64,000 nucleotides of DNA from Cupriavidus pauculus (lineage in GTDB: Bacteria > Pseudomonadota > Gammaproteobacteria > Burkholderiales > Burkholderiaceae), in NCBI RefSeq assembly GCF_003854935.1, contig NZ_CP033970.1:744001-808000 (forward strand), given 5' to 3'. The number at the start of each line of letters is the position of its first letter. Within the stretch, counting starts at the first letter, position 1. Below are positions 20,748 to 28,910 of this stretch, in pieces. The notes beneath the pieces were generated by a model. That model ran no database searches and was not told the DNA's origin. It saw only the letters and a list, made by a program, of their open reading frames with translations. Made by a program: the position numbers and the translations under genes.

Positions 20748-20942
20748 CTATTTCCGGCCGGCCGGCTTGTCGGGTTCCGGCTCCGACGGCTTGCGATGCG
20801 ACGCCGCGTTTTCCCAGTCCTTGTCCGCCCGCTCGCGCGCCTGCTGGTTCGCGGCGGCGTTCTCGCGCAATTCGCGGTCGTCGAGCCCCTGGCGCTTGTC
20901 CAGTTCGCGATTGCCCGACGTGTCGTGCCTGCTCTGCTTCAT
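20748..20942 (-). CDS. Small highly charged hypothetical protein
   Basis: This 64-residue hydrophilic protein (MKQSRHDTSGNRELDKRQGL...) is rich in Arg, Asp, Glu, Asn and Lys and is probably disordered and cytoplasmic. The start at 20942 has AGGAGA 6 bases upstream; in-frame codons further upstream lack this. I do not recognise a family. It converges on selC, and a 7-base inverted repeat (20702-20708 with 20725-20731) lies between them. Confidence 0.6.
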   Translation of the reverse strand: MKQSRHDTSGNRELDKRQGLDDRELRENAAANQQARERADKDWENAASHRKPSEPEPDKPAGRK

Positions 20943-21113
20943 GACGTCTCCTGCTGGATCGGCCGCCCCATGCGGCCCCGACCGCAGACTGACGCGCAAC
21001 TTTCGTTCCAGCCGGGGCAGTTTCCGCTTTCCTGTCGCCCTGGCGTCGCCTACCATCCTAGGGCAGCGGTTGGGCATGTTTCGAGTCTCGAACTTCTCAT
21101 CCAGGGGATCACC

Positions 21114-22253
21114 ATGGACAGACGCGCGTTCCTGCGGCTTGGCGCCGCCATTCCGGCCACCCTCGGCGCCACGGGCATCGCCCCGGCCTTCGCCGCCACC
21201 TCCACCCCCGCTGCCACAGCCACGCCGGACGCCTTTCCGGCCACGGCGGGCTGGCGGGTCTACGAACTGACCACCGACATCCAGCTACCCGCCGCCTCCG
21301 CGCCCGCCACCGTGTGGGTGCCGATGACGGCCGGCCAGCTTGGCGACTACCAGCGCACCGTATCGAACGAATGGCTGGCGCCCGGCGGGCGAGTCCGCCC
21401 CGTGCGCACGGGGCGCTATGGCGTCGACATGCTGGTCATCGACTGGCCCAACGCCACGCATGGCGCGCCGCTGACGGGCCGGCTGACCAACACCGTGGCG
21501 CTGCGCGACCGCGACGTCGATCTGGGCGCCGCACCGGCCCGCGGCGCCGGCGCGGAATCGCCGGCGGCGCTGCGCGAATACCTGCGGCCCACGGCGCTGA
21601 TGCCGACCGACGGCATCGTGCGCCAGACCGCGCTGGCCATCACGGCCGGCATGACCGACGACATGACCAAGGCGCAGGCCATCTACCAGTGGGTGGTGGA
21701 CCATACCTGCCGCGACGCCAGCGTGCGCGGCTGCGGCACCGGCGACGTGGTGACGATGCTCAAGACCGGCGGCGTGATGAACGGCAAGTGTGCCGACATC
21801 AACGGCCTGTTTGTCGCGCTGGCCCGGGCGGCCGGCGTGCCGGCGCGCGACGCCTATGGCGTGCGCGTCGACGATTCGCAGCTAGGCTTCCGGGCGCTCG
21901 GCAAGTCGGGCGACATCTCCAAGGCCCAGCACTGCCGCGCCGAGTTCTACGCCGCCGGCTATGGCTGGATCCCGGCCGACCCCGGCGACGTGCGCAAGGT
22001 GGCGCTGGAGGAAACGCCGGGCGGCCTGCCGATGACCGACGGCAAGGTACGCGCCGCGCGCGCGATGCTGTTCGGCGCGTGGGAAGGCAACTGGGTGGCC
22101 TACAACCATGGCCACGACGTGCGGCTGCCGGGCAGCAGCGCGGCGCCGGTACCGTTCCTGATGTATCCGCAGGGCCGCACGGTGGCGGGCACGCTGGACA
22201 GCCTGGCCCCGGCCGCGTTCGGCTACCGCATCACGTCGCGCAGGGTGGCGTGA
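21114..22253 (+). CDS. Tat-exported transglutaminase-like protein
   Basis: This 379-residue protein begins with a Tat signal (MDRRAFLRLGAAIPATL, cleavage near AFAA at about residue 28). The transglutaminase-like core has the cysteine in GKCADINGLFVALARAAGVPAR, the histidine in AQHCRAEFY and the aspartate in IPADPGD, so a papain-like triad is intact. It may be a periplasmic protease or amidase-like enzyme. The start has a weak GGGGA. Its stop overlaps the selD start (TGATG), which ties it to selenophosphate supply for reasons that are not clear. Confidence 0.82.
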   Translation: MDRRAFLRLGAAIPATLGATGIAPAFAATSTPAATATPDAFPATAGWRVYELTTDIQLPAASAPATVWVPMTAGQLGDYQRTVSNEWLAPGGRVRPVRTGRYGVDMLVIDWPNATHGAPLTGRLTNTVALRDRDVDLGAAPARGAGAESPAALREYLRPTALMPTDGIVRQTALAITAGMTDDMTKAQAIYQWVVDHTCRDASVRGCGTGDVVTMLKTGGVMNGKCADINGLFVALARAAGVPARDAYGVRVDDSQLGFRALGKSGDISKAQHCRAEFYAAGYGWIPADPGDVRKVALEETPGGLPMTDGKVRAARAMLFGAWEGNWVAYNHGHDVRLPGSSAAPVPFLMYPQGRTVAGTLDSLAPAAFGYRITSRRVA

Positions 22254-23317
22254 TGGCGGATGCGAAGCCGGGGGACAAAGAGGTCAGGCTGACGTCGCTG
22301 GCGCACGGTGGCGGCTGCGGGTGCAAGATCGCGCCGGGTGTGCTGAGCGACATCCTGCGCAATACCGGCCAGTTTCCGGCGCCGCCCGCGCTGCTGGTGG
22401 GCATCGAGACCAGCGACGACGCGGCGGTCTACCGCCTCAACGACACGCAGGCGCTGATTGCCACCACGGACTTCTTCATGCCTGTGGTGGACGACCCCTA
22501 CGACTTCGGGCGCATCGCCGCCACCAATGCCATTTCCGATGTCTACGCGATGGGCGGCACGCCGATCATGGCGCTGGCGCTGGTCGGCATGCCGGTGGAC
22601 AAGCTGTCGCCCGAGACCATCGGCAAGATCCTGGCCGGCGGCCAGGCGGTCTGCGCCGAGGCCGGCATTCCGATTGCCGGCGGGCACTCGATCGACTCGG
22701 TGGAGCCGATCTACGGGCTGGTGGTGATGGGGCTGGTCCACCCGGACCGCATCCGCCGCAACCGCGACGCGCAGGCCGGCGACGTGGTGATCCTGGGCAA
22801 GCCGCTCGGCGTGGGGGTCTACTCGGCGGCAATCAAGAAAGACCTGCTCGACGACTACGGCTACCGCCAGATGATTGCCAGCACCACGCAGCTCAACACG
22901 CCCGGCCGCACGCTGGGCGAGCTGGACGGCGTGCACGCGATCACCGACGTCACCGGCTTTGGCCTGCTGGGCCACCTGCTGGAGGTGTGCCGGGGCAGCG
23001 GGCTGGGCGCCACGGTGGACATGGCGCGCGTGCCGCTGCTGCCGGGCGTGGCCGCGCTGGCCGAACATGGCGCGGTGACCGGGGCGTCGCGCCGCAACTG
23101 GGCCAGCTACGGGCACGACGTGGTGCTGGGCGCGGGCGTGTCCGACGTCCAGCAGGCGCTGCTGACCGATCCGCAGACCAGCGGCGGGCTGCTGGTGACC
23201 TGCGCCCCGTCCGCCGCCGACGCGGTCCTGCGCTGCTTCCGCCAGGCAGGCTTCGGCCATGCGGCCCAGATCGGCATCATGACCGCGGGTGACGCCCGGG
23301 TCACTGTTTCGGCCTGA
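22253..23317 (+). CDS. selD: Selenide, water dikinase (selenophosphate synthetase)
   Basis: This 354-residue enzyme makes selenophosphate from selenide and ATP. The glycine-rich N-terminus GGGCGCK holds Cys22 and Lys25, equivalent to the catalytic Cys17 and Lys20 of E. coli SelD; cysteine rather than selenocysteine is encoded. Other landmarks are TTDFFMPVVDDPYDFGRIAATNA, GGHSID, TDVTGFGLLGHL and DPQTSGGLL. It completes the selenocysteine pathway. No tRNA 2-selenouridine synthase gene is next to it. Three 10-base GGGCTGATCC-type repeats follow the stop. Confidence 0.97.
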   Translation: MADAKPGDKEVRLTSLAHGGGCGCKIAPGVLSDILRNTGQFPAPPALLVGIETSDDAAVYRLNDTQALIATTDFFMPVVDDPYDFGRIAATNAISDVYAMGGTPIMALALVGMPVDKLSPETIGKILAGGQAVCAEAGIPIAGGHSIDSVEPIYGLVVMGLVHPDRIRRNRDAQAGDVVILGKPLGVGVYSAAIKKDLLDDYGYRQMIASTTQLNTPGRTLGELDGVHAITDVTGFGLLGHLLEVCRGSGLGATVDMARVPLLPGVAALAEHGAVTGASRRNWASYGHDVVLGAGVSDVQQALLTDPQTSGGLLVTCAPSAADAVLRCFRQAGFGHAAQIGIMTAGDARVTVSA

Positions 23318-23403
23318 TCCGGGCTGATCCGGGCTGATCCGGGCCTGACCTGCCGGCGTCCGTTCTTTCCGCACGCCTTCCGCATCCTTCCTGTCAGCCT
23401 CCT

Positions 23404-23472
23404 GCCGCACGCCGCGCACGCTGTGTGCGGCGTCCCACATCGGCGCCAGCGTTTACGTGGAACGCTGGCGCC
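23404..23472. other. Two adjacent perfect hairpins after selD
   Basis: The first has 7-base arms at 23404-23410 and 23425-23431 (GCCGCAC/GTGCGGC). The second has 12-base arms at 23442-23453 and 23461-23472 (GGCGCCAGCGTT/AACGCTGGCGCC) with a 7-base loop. Neither has a T-run. They may end the selD transcript with Rho, protect mRNA ends, or act in the leader of the glycosyltransferase gene. Confidence 0.45.
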
Positions 23473-23573
23473 ATGCCGTCGAACTTGCGCGATGCAAAAA
23501 GAAGGGGACGGCCGGGGTCATCGGCGCGGACGGCCGCCATATTGGCTATCGCTTACGCAGGCAGGAATTCGTC

Positions 23574-24284
23574 ATGACCCAGATTTCCGTAGTCACCGTC
23601 AACTACAACAACCGCGACGGGCTGGCGCGCACCATGGACAGCGTGGCCCAGCAGCAGGCCGACACGTTCGACGTGCAGTACCTGGTCATCGACGGCGGCT
23701 CCACCGACGGCTCCGTGGAACTGGCGCGCGCCCGGGCCGCCGAGATCGACGTGTTCGTCAGCGAGCCCGACAACGGCGTCTACGCCGCGATGAACAAGGG
23801 CCTGGCCCGCGCCACCGGCGAATGGGTGCTGTTCATGAACTCGGGCGACTGCTTCGCCCGGCCCGACGCGCTCTCCATCGTCGTCCAGGCCGCCCACGAG
23901 CACCGTGGCGCGTGGCTGATCTACGGCGACAACATCAGCCCGCGCGGGCTGGAGCCGGCCGCCCCGCTCTACCGGCTGCGCGCCGGCATCATCCACGCCT
24001 GCCACCAGGCCATGGCGTTCCGCGTCTGCGACCTGCGCTACGACGAGAAATGGCGCATCTACAGCGACCTCGACTTCGTGCTGCAGTACTACACGCGCTT
24101 CAAGGCCAAGGCGTTCCGCCACGTGCCGTTCGCGCTGTCGCTGATCGAGGAAAGCGGCATCAGCGCGTCGTACCCGGCGGCCAAGCGGCGCGAGAAATTC
24201 GGCATCATCCAGCAGCGGATGGGCCTGGGCGGGCTGGTCTTCGCGCTGGCCTGCTCGGTACTGGCCGCCATCGACCTGCTCTGA
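23574..24284 (+). CDS. Family 2 glycosyltransferase
   Basis: This 236-residue protein has a GT-A fold. It shows SVVTVNYNN at the start, the IDGGSTDGS nucleotide-binding segment, the EPDNGVYAAMNKGL block typical of WcaA-like polysaccharide transferases, and a C-terminal hydrophobic segment (GGLVFALACSVLAAIDLL) that may contact the membrane. It should transfer a sugar from a nucleotide donor in the cytoplasm, but donor and acceptor are not known. It stands alone rather than in a polysaccharide cluster. The ATG at 23574 follows AGGAA. Confidence 0.85.
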   Translation: MTQISVVTVNYNNRDGLARTMDSVAQQQADTFDVQYLVIDGGSTDGSVELARARAAEIDVFVSEPDNGVYAAMNKGLARATGEWVLFMNSGDCFARPDALSIVVQAAHEHRGAWLIYGDNISPRGLEPAAPLYRLRAGIIHACHQAMAFRVCDLRYDEKWRIYSDLDFVLQYYTRFKAKAFRHVPFALSLIEESGISASYPAAKRREKFGIIQQRMGLGGLVFALACSVLAAIDLL

Positions 24285-24337
24285 TCCGGCTGGCCCGCCC
24301 CGCGCGCGCCGCCCCTGCGGACGGCGCGCCCCCCAGG

Positions 24338-25636
24338 TCAGAACTTGCCGATCACCGCGCGCATGGCGGCGGCCACCTTGTCGGCCAGGTAGATGTGGCC
24401 GGCCAGCGTCGGGTGGGTGCCATCGGCCGAGACGTAGATGTCGCCGTTGCCGTCGCCCTTGGGGTTGGCCACGTTGCCGGTGCCGGTCTGCCACTGCTCG
24501 GCGATGTTGTCGATGAAGTGGAAGTTGGCGCGCTGGCCCACGGCGGCCCGGATCGCGTCACGCTGCTCCACGTGGGTGGAGCCGGGCGACCACGGCCCGA
24601 GCACGAACACCGTGGTGTTGGGCAGGCGGGTGGCGATCTCGTCGAACAGCGTCGCGGCCTCGGCCTGCAGCGCCTGCTGCGTGAACGGGGCGTCGTTGAT
24701 GCCGCCGGCAATCAGGATCACGTGCGGGTTGAACGGGTAGACGTCGGTCTCCATGCGGTCGCGGAACTTGAGCTTGCTGGACGGCGCGGCCAGATAGCCC
24801 GTGGAGCCCACGCCGGACACGTACATGTCCTTCCAGCCCATGATGTAGCCCAGGCGGCTGGCGTAGTTGTCGAAGCTGTCGCCCTGGCCGGACATGCCCT
24901 CGGTGACCGAGTCGCCCAGCGCGATGGCGCGCACGTTGCCCAGCGTCGGCGCGGCGGTGACCTTGTCGCCCGGCGCGACGTACAGGCCACCGAAGCGCAT
25001 GTCGTTCGATTCGATGCGGATGTGGCGCGTCTTGCGGGCGCCCTGGAAGTCCACGCGCGTCAGGTACAGGTTGCCGTCGTCGGGATAGCCGACCGGCGTG
25101 CCGGACACGTAGGCGCCGTCCACGAGGATGCGGTGGCGCGAGATCTCCACGTTGCCCTTGACCAGGATCTCGAAGACCGGCGCATCGGTCACGAAATCGA
25201 TGTAGAGCACGTTGGAGCCACGGCCCAGCCCGCCGTAGTTGACGGCGATGTTCTTCATCAGAAGCTGGTCGGGGTGGACGGTGCCGTTCTGCACCATGGT
25301 GCCGCTGAAGCGCAGCGCCGGGTCGCCGGGCGCGATCAGCACGCCATTGGCGATCGTCGTCGGCATGTTGGGCGTGCCTGGCGTGACGATGGGCGGCGAG
25401 GCCATGTTGGTCGGCATGGCGCCCTGCGCGGACGCGGCCTTGAGCAGCGCCTGGTTGGTCTCCAGGACGGTCGCCGGCTTCTCGGGCGTGGGGGTGGCGG
25501 GCGCGGGCTGGGCCGGCTGGGCCGGCGTGCCGCCGCCGTTGTTCGCCTGTTGCGTCGAATCGCCGTCTCCGCCGCCGCCGCACCCGGCCAGCGTCAACAG
25601 CACGGCCATCGATAACGAAGCCAGTTTCGCTTTCAT
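24338..25636 (-). CDS. SGNH/GDSL-hydrolase lipoprotein
   Basis: This 432-residue protein has a lipobox signal (LLTLAGCGGGGDGDST, Cys near residue 19), a Pro/Ala/Gln/Thr-rich linker (PAQPAQPAPATPTP), a beta-rich middle domain and a C-terminal SGNH hydrolase domain. Catalytic blocks are ALGDSVTEG (Ser), the GGIND block (Gly/Asn) and DGTHPT (Asp-His). It is probably an outer-membrane or periplasmic esterase acting on polysaccharide acetyl or acyl groups. The start at 25636 is preferred because GAGGGG is well spaced; ATG 25642 is too close to it. Confidence 0.85.
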   Translation of the reverse strand: MKAKLASLSMAVLLTLAGCGGGGDGDSTQQANNGGGTPAQPAQPAPATPTPEKPATVLETNQALLKAASAQGAMPTNMASPPIVTPGTPNMPTTIANGVLIAPGDPALRFSGTMVQNGTVHPDQLLMKNIAVNYGGLGRGSNVLYIDFVTDAPVFEILVKGNVEISRHRILVDGAYVSGTPVGYPDDGNLYLTRVDFQGARKTRHIRIESNDMRFGGLYVAPGDKVTAAPTLGNVRAIALGDSVTEGMSGQGDSFDNYASRLGYIMGWKDMYVSGVGSTGYLAAPSSKLKFRDRMETDVYPFNPHVILIAGGINDAPFTQQALQAEAATLFDEIATRLPNTTVFVLGPWSPGSTHVEQRDAIRAAVGQRANFHFIDNIAEQWQTGTGNVANPKGDGNGDIYVSADGTHPTLAGHIYLADKVAAAMRAVIGKF

Positions 25637-25865
25637 TTGCATGCCCCTCGGTTTATGGAATGTGTTTCCCATATTTTCACAGCGGGCACGCCGGCACACT
25701 TGGCCATACGTCTGGAAGGGCATCGGACAACGGGATTACGGCTACGTCCGATAATGGGTGGATATTCGTGCGGTAACAGCCGGATCTGGCTGCTGGCCTC
25801 GTTCTTATGGTTGTAGTGACCCGTTTTAAATGCCCGGTTTCCGGAACGGCCTACACCCTAACATG

Positions 25866-25901
25866 ACGGCGCTGTCATTATATGGATAATGACAGCGCCG
25901 T
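25866..25901. terminator. Perfect 16-base inverted repeat downstream of tctA
   Basis: Arms 25866-25881 and 25886-25901 are perfectly complementary and enclose a 4-base loop. It lies 45 bases after the end of the minus-strand tctA gene and 230 bases upstream of the SGNH gene. It would make a very stable hairpin for either transcript, but no long T-run follows, so an operator or a Rho-linked terminator is also possible. Nothing else is clear in the 25637-25945 gap. Confidence 0.5.
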
Positions 25902-25945
25902 AATTTACCGATTATGTGACCGATAAGAATGTGGGGTCGCTCACA

Positions 25946-27448
25946 TTATTCCTCCTGGAATGCTTCCTCGCGCTTGGCCTTGATCGACGGCAGCGCCACC
26001 ACGGCCACCAGCGCCGCGGCCGCCACCAGCAGGCCCAGCGACAACGGCCGCGACACGAACACGCTGAAGTCGCCCCGCGACAGCAGCAGCGTGCGGCGGA
26101 AGTTTTCCTCCATCATCGGCCCCAGCACAAAGCCCAGCAGCAGCGGCGCCGGCTCGCAGCGCAGCTTGAGGAACAGGTAGCCCACCAGGCCGCAGGCGGC
26201 GGCCACGAACACGTCGAACACCGTGTTGTTGACCGAGTACACGCCGATGCTGCAGAACGTGAGGATGGCCGGATAGAGGAAGCGGTACGGCACGGTCAGC
26301 AGCTTCACCCAGATGCCGATCAGCGGCAGGTTCAGCACCACCAGCATGAAGTTGCCGATCCACATCGACGCGATCAGCCCCCAGAACAGCGACGGGTTGC
26401 TGGTCATCACCTGCGGGCCGGGCTGGATGTTGTGGATCGTCATGGCGCCCACCATCAGCGCCATGACCGCATTGGGCGGGATGCCCAGCGTCAGCAGCGG
26501 GATAAAGGACGTCTGCGCGGCGGCGTTGTTGGCCGACTCCGGCCCGGCCACGCCCTCGATGGCGCCCTTGCCGAACTCGTGCGAGAACTTTGACGTCTTC
26601 TTTTCCAGCGAATAGGCCGCAAACGACGCCAGCGACGCCCCGCCGCCCGGCAGGATGCCCAGCGCCGACCCCAGCGCCGTGCCACGCAGTACGGCCGGGA
26701 TCATGCGGCGGAAATCCTCGCGGTTCGGGAACAGGCCGGAGACCTTGTCGGTGAACGTCTCGCGCGTTTCCTTCTGCTCCAGGTTGGCGATGATCTCGGC
26801 AAACCCGAACAGGCCCATCGCCAGCGCCGTAATGCTGATGCCGTCGGTCAGCTCGGGAACATCGAACGAGAAGCGCGCGGCACCCGAGTTGACGTCGGTG
26901 CCCACCAGCCCGAGCAGCAGGCCCAGCACGATCATGCCCACGGCCTTGACCAGCGAGCCCGACGCCAGTACCACGGCGCCGATCAGGCCCAGCACCATCA
27001 GCGAGAAGTATTCGGCCGGCCCGAACTTGAACGCCAGCTCCGACAGCGGCGTGGCAAACGCGGCCAGGATCAGCGTCGCGACGCTGCCGGCGAAGAACGA
27101 CCCCAGCCCGGCCGTTGCCAGCGCCACGCCGGCGCGGCCGCGGCGGGCCATCTGGTAGCCGTCCAGCGTGGTGCAGACCGACGACGACTCGCCGGGCAGG
27201 TTCACGAGGATGGCCGTGGTCGATCCGCCGTACTGCGCGCCGTAGTAGATGCCGGCCAGCATGATCAGCGCGGCCACCGGCGGCAGCGAGTACGTGACCG
27301 GCAGCAGCATGGCGATGGTCGCCAGCGGCCCCAGCCCCGGCAGCACGCCGATCAGCGTGCCCAGCACGCAGCCCAGGAAGGCGTAGGCGATGTTTTGCAG
27401 CGAAAGCGCCGTGGAGAATCCCAGCGCGAGATGGCTCAGCAGTTCCAT
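25946..27448 (-). CDS. tctA: Tripartite tricarboxylate transporter large permease TctA
   Basis: This 500-residue inner-membrane protein has about eleven or twelve hydrophobic segments. The TctA signatures are LGTLIGVLPGLGPLATIAMLLP, GIYYGAQYGGSTTAILVNLPGE and the repeat-like GILPGGGASLASFAAY. With TctB and a periplasmic Bug-type binding protein it imports carboxylates. No binding-protein gene is present next to it. It starts 13 bases after tctB. Confidence 0.94.
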   Translation of the reverse strand: MELLSHLALGFSTALSLQNIAYAFLGCVLGTLIGVLPGLGPLATIAMLLPVTYSLPPVAALIMLAGIYYGAQYGGSTTAILVNLPGESSSVCTTLDGYQMARRGRAGVALATAGLGSFFAGSVATLILAAFATPLSELAFKFGPAEYFSLMVLGLIGAVVLASGSLVKAVGMIVLGLLLGLVGTDVNSGAARFSFDVPELTDGISITALAMGLFGFAEIIANLEQKETRETFTDKVSGLFPNREDFRRMIPAVLRGTALGSALGILPGGGASLASFAAYSLEKKTSKFSHEFGKGAIEGVAGPESANNAAAQTSFIPLLTLGIPPNAVMALMVGAMTIHNIQPGPQVMTSNPSLFWGLIASMWIGNFMLVVLNLPLIGIWVKLLTVPYRFLYPAILTFCSIGVYSVNNTVFDVFVAAACGLVGYLFLKLRCEPAPLLLGFVLGPMMEENFRRTLLLSRGDFSVFVSRPLSLGLLVAAAALVAVVALPSIKAKREEAFQEE

Positions 27449-27461
27449 GTCCGCGCCCTCC

Positions 27462-27923
27462 TCAGTTGGTCAGGAATGCCGGCCACACCGGCATCTGCAG
27501 GTTGATGCCGTAGACGAACGCGAACGTGCTGATCAGCACCAGCACCACGGCGTTCAGGCAGGCGCCCTTCCACGTGAATTCATGGCTTGCCATCGACGAC
27601 GTCAGCACCAGCACGAGCACCGACAGCACCATGCCCAGCGGCTTCAGCACGAGCCCGAACAGCACCACCGACCCCAGGATCCAGAGCAGCGTCTTGATGT
27701 CCCAGCGCGCCATGCGGTCCGCCTCGGCCTTGCCCGACGTGGAGCCGATGGCCACCACCGCGCCCAGCAACGCCAGCACGATGCCGAGCCAGAACGGGAA
27801 GTAGCCCGGCCCCATGCGCGCCGCCGTTCCCATCGTGTAGCCGCGGGCGATGAACGAGAATCCAAGCCCCACCGCGATGAACATCAGTCCGGACAGCAGG
27901 TCCGTCTGTCTCCGTATTTGCAT
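27462..27923 (-). CDS. tctB: Tripartite tricarboxylate transporter small permease TctB
   Basis: This 153-residue protein has four hydrophobic helices (SGLMFIAVGLGF, ALLGAVVAIG, LWILGSVVLFGLVL and NAVVLVLISTFAFV). The YTMGTAARMGPGYFPFWLG block is diagnostic of TctB. It partners TctA. The start at 27923 follows GGGGAAAG. Two perfect operator-like palindromes lie in the 186 bases upstream, so the tctBA transcript is probably controlled by a GntR-type repressor coded elsewhere. Confidence 0.9.
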   Translation of the reverse strand: MQIRRQTDLLSGLMFIAVGLGFSFIARGYTMGTAARMGPGYFPFWLGIVLALLGAVVAIGSTSGKAEADRMARWDIKTLLWILGSVVLFGLVLKPLGMVLSVLVLVLTSSMASHEFTWKGACLNAVVLVLISTFAFVYGINLQMPVWPAFLTN

Positions 27924-27995
27924 CTGTCTTTCCCCGTTTCGTCTGCGCACCGTCGGTCGTCTTGCGCGATGTGCCGGTGCAGGAGGGACGGACAA

Positions 27996-28014
27996 TACAT
28001 CATGTCGTGATGTA
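27996..28014. promoter_or_regulatory. GntR-type operator 1 upstream of tctB
   Basis: TACATCA, five bases (tgtcg), then TGATGTA form a perfect inverted repeat. The same core recurs 80 bases away. Position and form fit a dimeric FadR/GntR-family repressor controlling tctBA. Confidence 0.6.
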
Positions 28015-28028
28015 ATTGGGCGAAGCTA

Positions 28029-28053
28029 CGGGAAATCCCCGAGCGATTTCCCG
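28029..28053. promoter_or_regulatory. Inverted repeat between the two operators
   Basis: CGGGAAATC and GATTTCCCG are perfect 9-base arms with a 7-base loop. The centre lies almost midway between the two palindromes at 27996-28014 and 28072-28098. It may be a second regulator site or a loop-promoting element. Confidence 0.35.
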
Positions 28054-28071
28054 GCTCGCCCGGGGCGGCAA

Positions 28072-28098
28072 GATTTACATCATCCTGTGATGTAAATC
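28072..28098. promoter_or_regulatory. GntR-type operator 2 upstream of tctB
   Basis: Perfect 11-base arms (GATTTACATCA and TGATGTAAATC) flank five bases. The core TACATCA-N5-TGATGTA is the same as in operator 1. It lies 11 bases after the stop of the 2OG-oxygenase gene. Confidence 0.6.
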
Positions 28099-28109
28099 GG
28101 CGATACGGC

Positions 28110-28841
28110 TCACGCCGCGTCGTGGAAGATGATGCCGAGCGTGTGCCGGTGGCCCGTGTGCAGCCGGCTCACGCCATGCCGCAGGTTCACGCGATAGACG
28201 CCGCGCGTGCCCTGCACGGGCCGCTGGCTGACCGCGAAGACCACGGCGTCGCCTTTGCGCAGCGACACCACCTCGGCGCGCGACTGCATGCGCGGCCGCT
28301 GCTCGGTCATCACGAACTCGCCGCCCGTGAAGTCCTGGCCGGGTGCGGACAGCAGCACCGCCACCTGCAGCGGAAAGACATGCTCGCCGTAGAGGTCCTG
28401 ATGCAGGCAGTTGTAGTCGCCGGCCGTGTACTGCAGCAGCAGCGGCGTGGGGCGCGGCTGGCCCGCACGGTGGCAGCGGGCCAGGAAATCGGCGTGCGCG
28501 GCGGGATAGCGGGCGTCGATCCCCATCGCCGCGTTCCAGCGGTTGGCGATCGGCACCAGTTGGGGAAAGAGGCCGGTCCGCAGGGTCTCCACCACGTCAG
28601 GCAGCGGATAGGCGAAGTACTTGTACTCGCCCTGCCCGAAGCCGTGCCGGCGCATGTCGATGCGGGCCCGGAAGCGGGTGTCATCGCGATAGAGATCGAC
28701 GAGCCGGTCGCAGACCCCGTGCGGCACCAGCGCCGGGATGGCGGCACAGCCGAAGGCGTCGAGCTGGTGTGCGATGGCGGGCCAGTCCAGCGCGTCGATG
28801 CGCTGGCGCAGGGGCAAGCCCGGTTGCGTTGTCGTGTCCAT
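28110..28841 (-). CDS. 2-oxoglutarate/Fe(II)-dependent oxygenase
   Basis: This 243-residue cytoplasmic protein has the double-stranded beta-helix signature of 2OG oxygenases: iron ligands in CLHQDLYG (His and Asp) and the distal His in VSRLHTGHRHTLG, whose Arg binds 2-oxoglutarate. It resembles the COG3826 prolyl-hydroxylase-like group with the block GGEFVMTEQRPRMQSR. The substrate is unknown, possibly a protein or siderophore-related compound. I chose ATG 28841. A Fur-box-like palindrome lies about 50-70 bases upstream, suggesting iron control. Confidence 0.82.
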   Translation of the reverse strand: MDTTTQPGLPLRQRIDALDWPAIAHQLDAFGCAAIPALVPHGVCDRLVDLYRDDTRFRARIDMRRHGFGQGEYKYFAYPLPDVVETLRTGLFPQLVPIANRWNAAMGIDARYPAAHADFLARCHRAGQPRPTPLLLQYTAGDYNCLHQDLYGEHVFPLQVAVLLSAPGQDFTGGEFVMTEQRPRMQSRAEVVSLRKGDAVVFAVSQRPVQGTRGVYRVNLRHGVSRLHTGHRHTLGIIFHDAA

Positions 28842-28889
28842 GACCACTCCCGCCGCAGGGTCGAATCCCCACGGCAAAAATATTCCTTG

Positions 28890-28910
28890 AAATGAGATCG
28901 ATTCCCATTT
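28890..28910. promoter_or_regulatory. Fur-box-like palindrome
   Basis: This imperfect 21-base palindrome has outer arms AAATG...CATTT and inner GA...TC matches. It lies upstream of the oxygenase gene in AT-richer DNA that would hold its promoter, and 437 bases upstream of fur. The form is close to Fur sites of other proteobacteria. Confidence 0.45.

Noticed and set aside
23311-23347. Tandem GGGCTGATCC-like repeats as a mobile-element footprint
   Set aside because: Only three short copies with no terminal repeats or transposase; slippage is enough to explain them.
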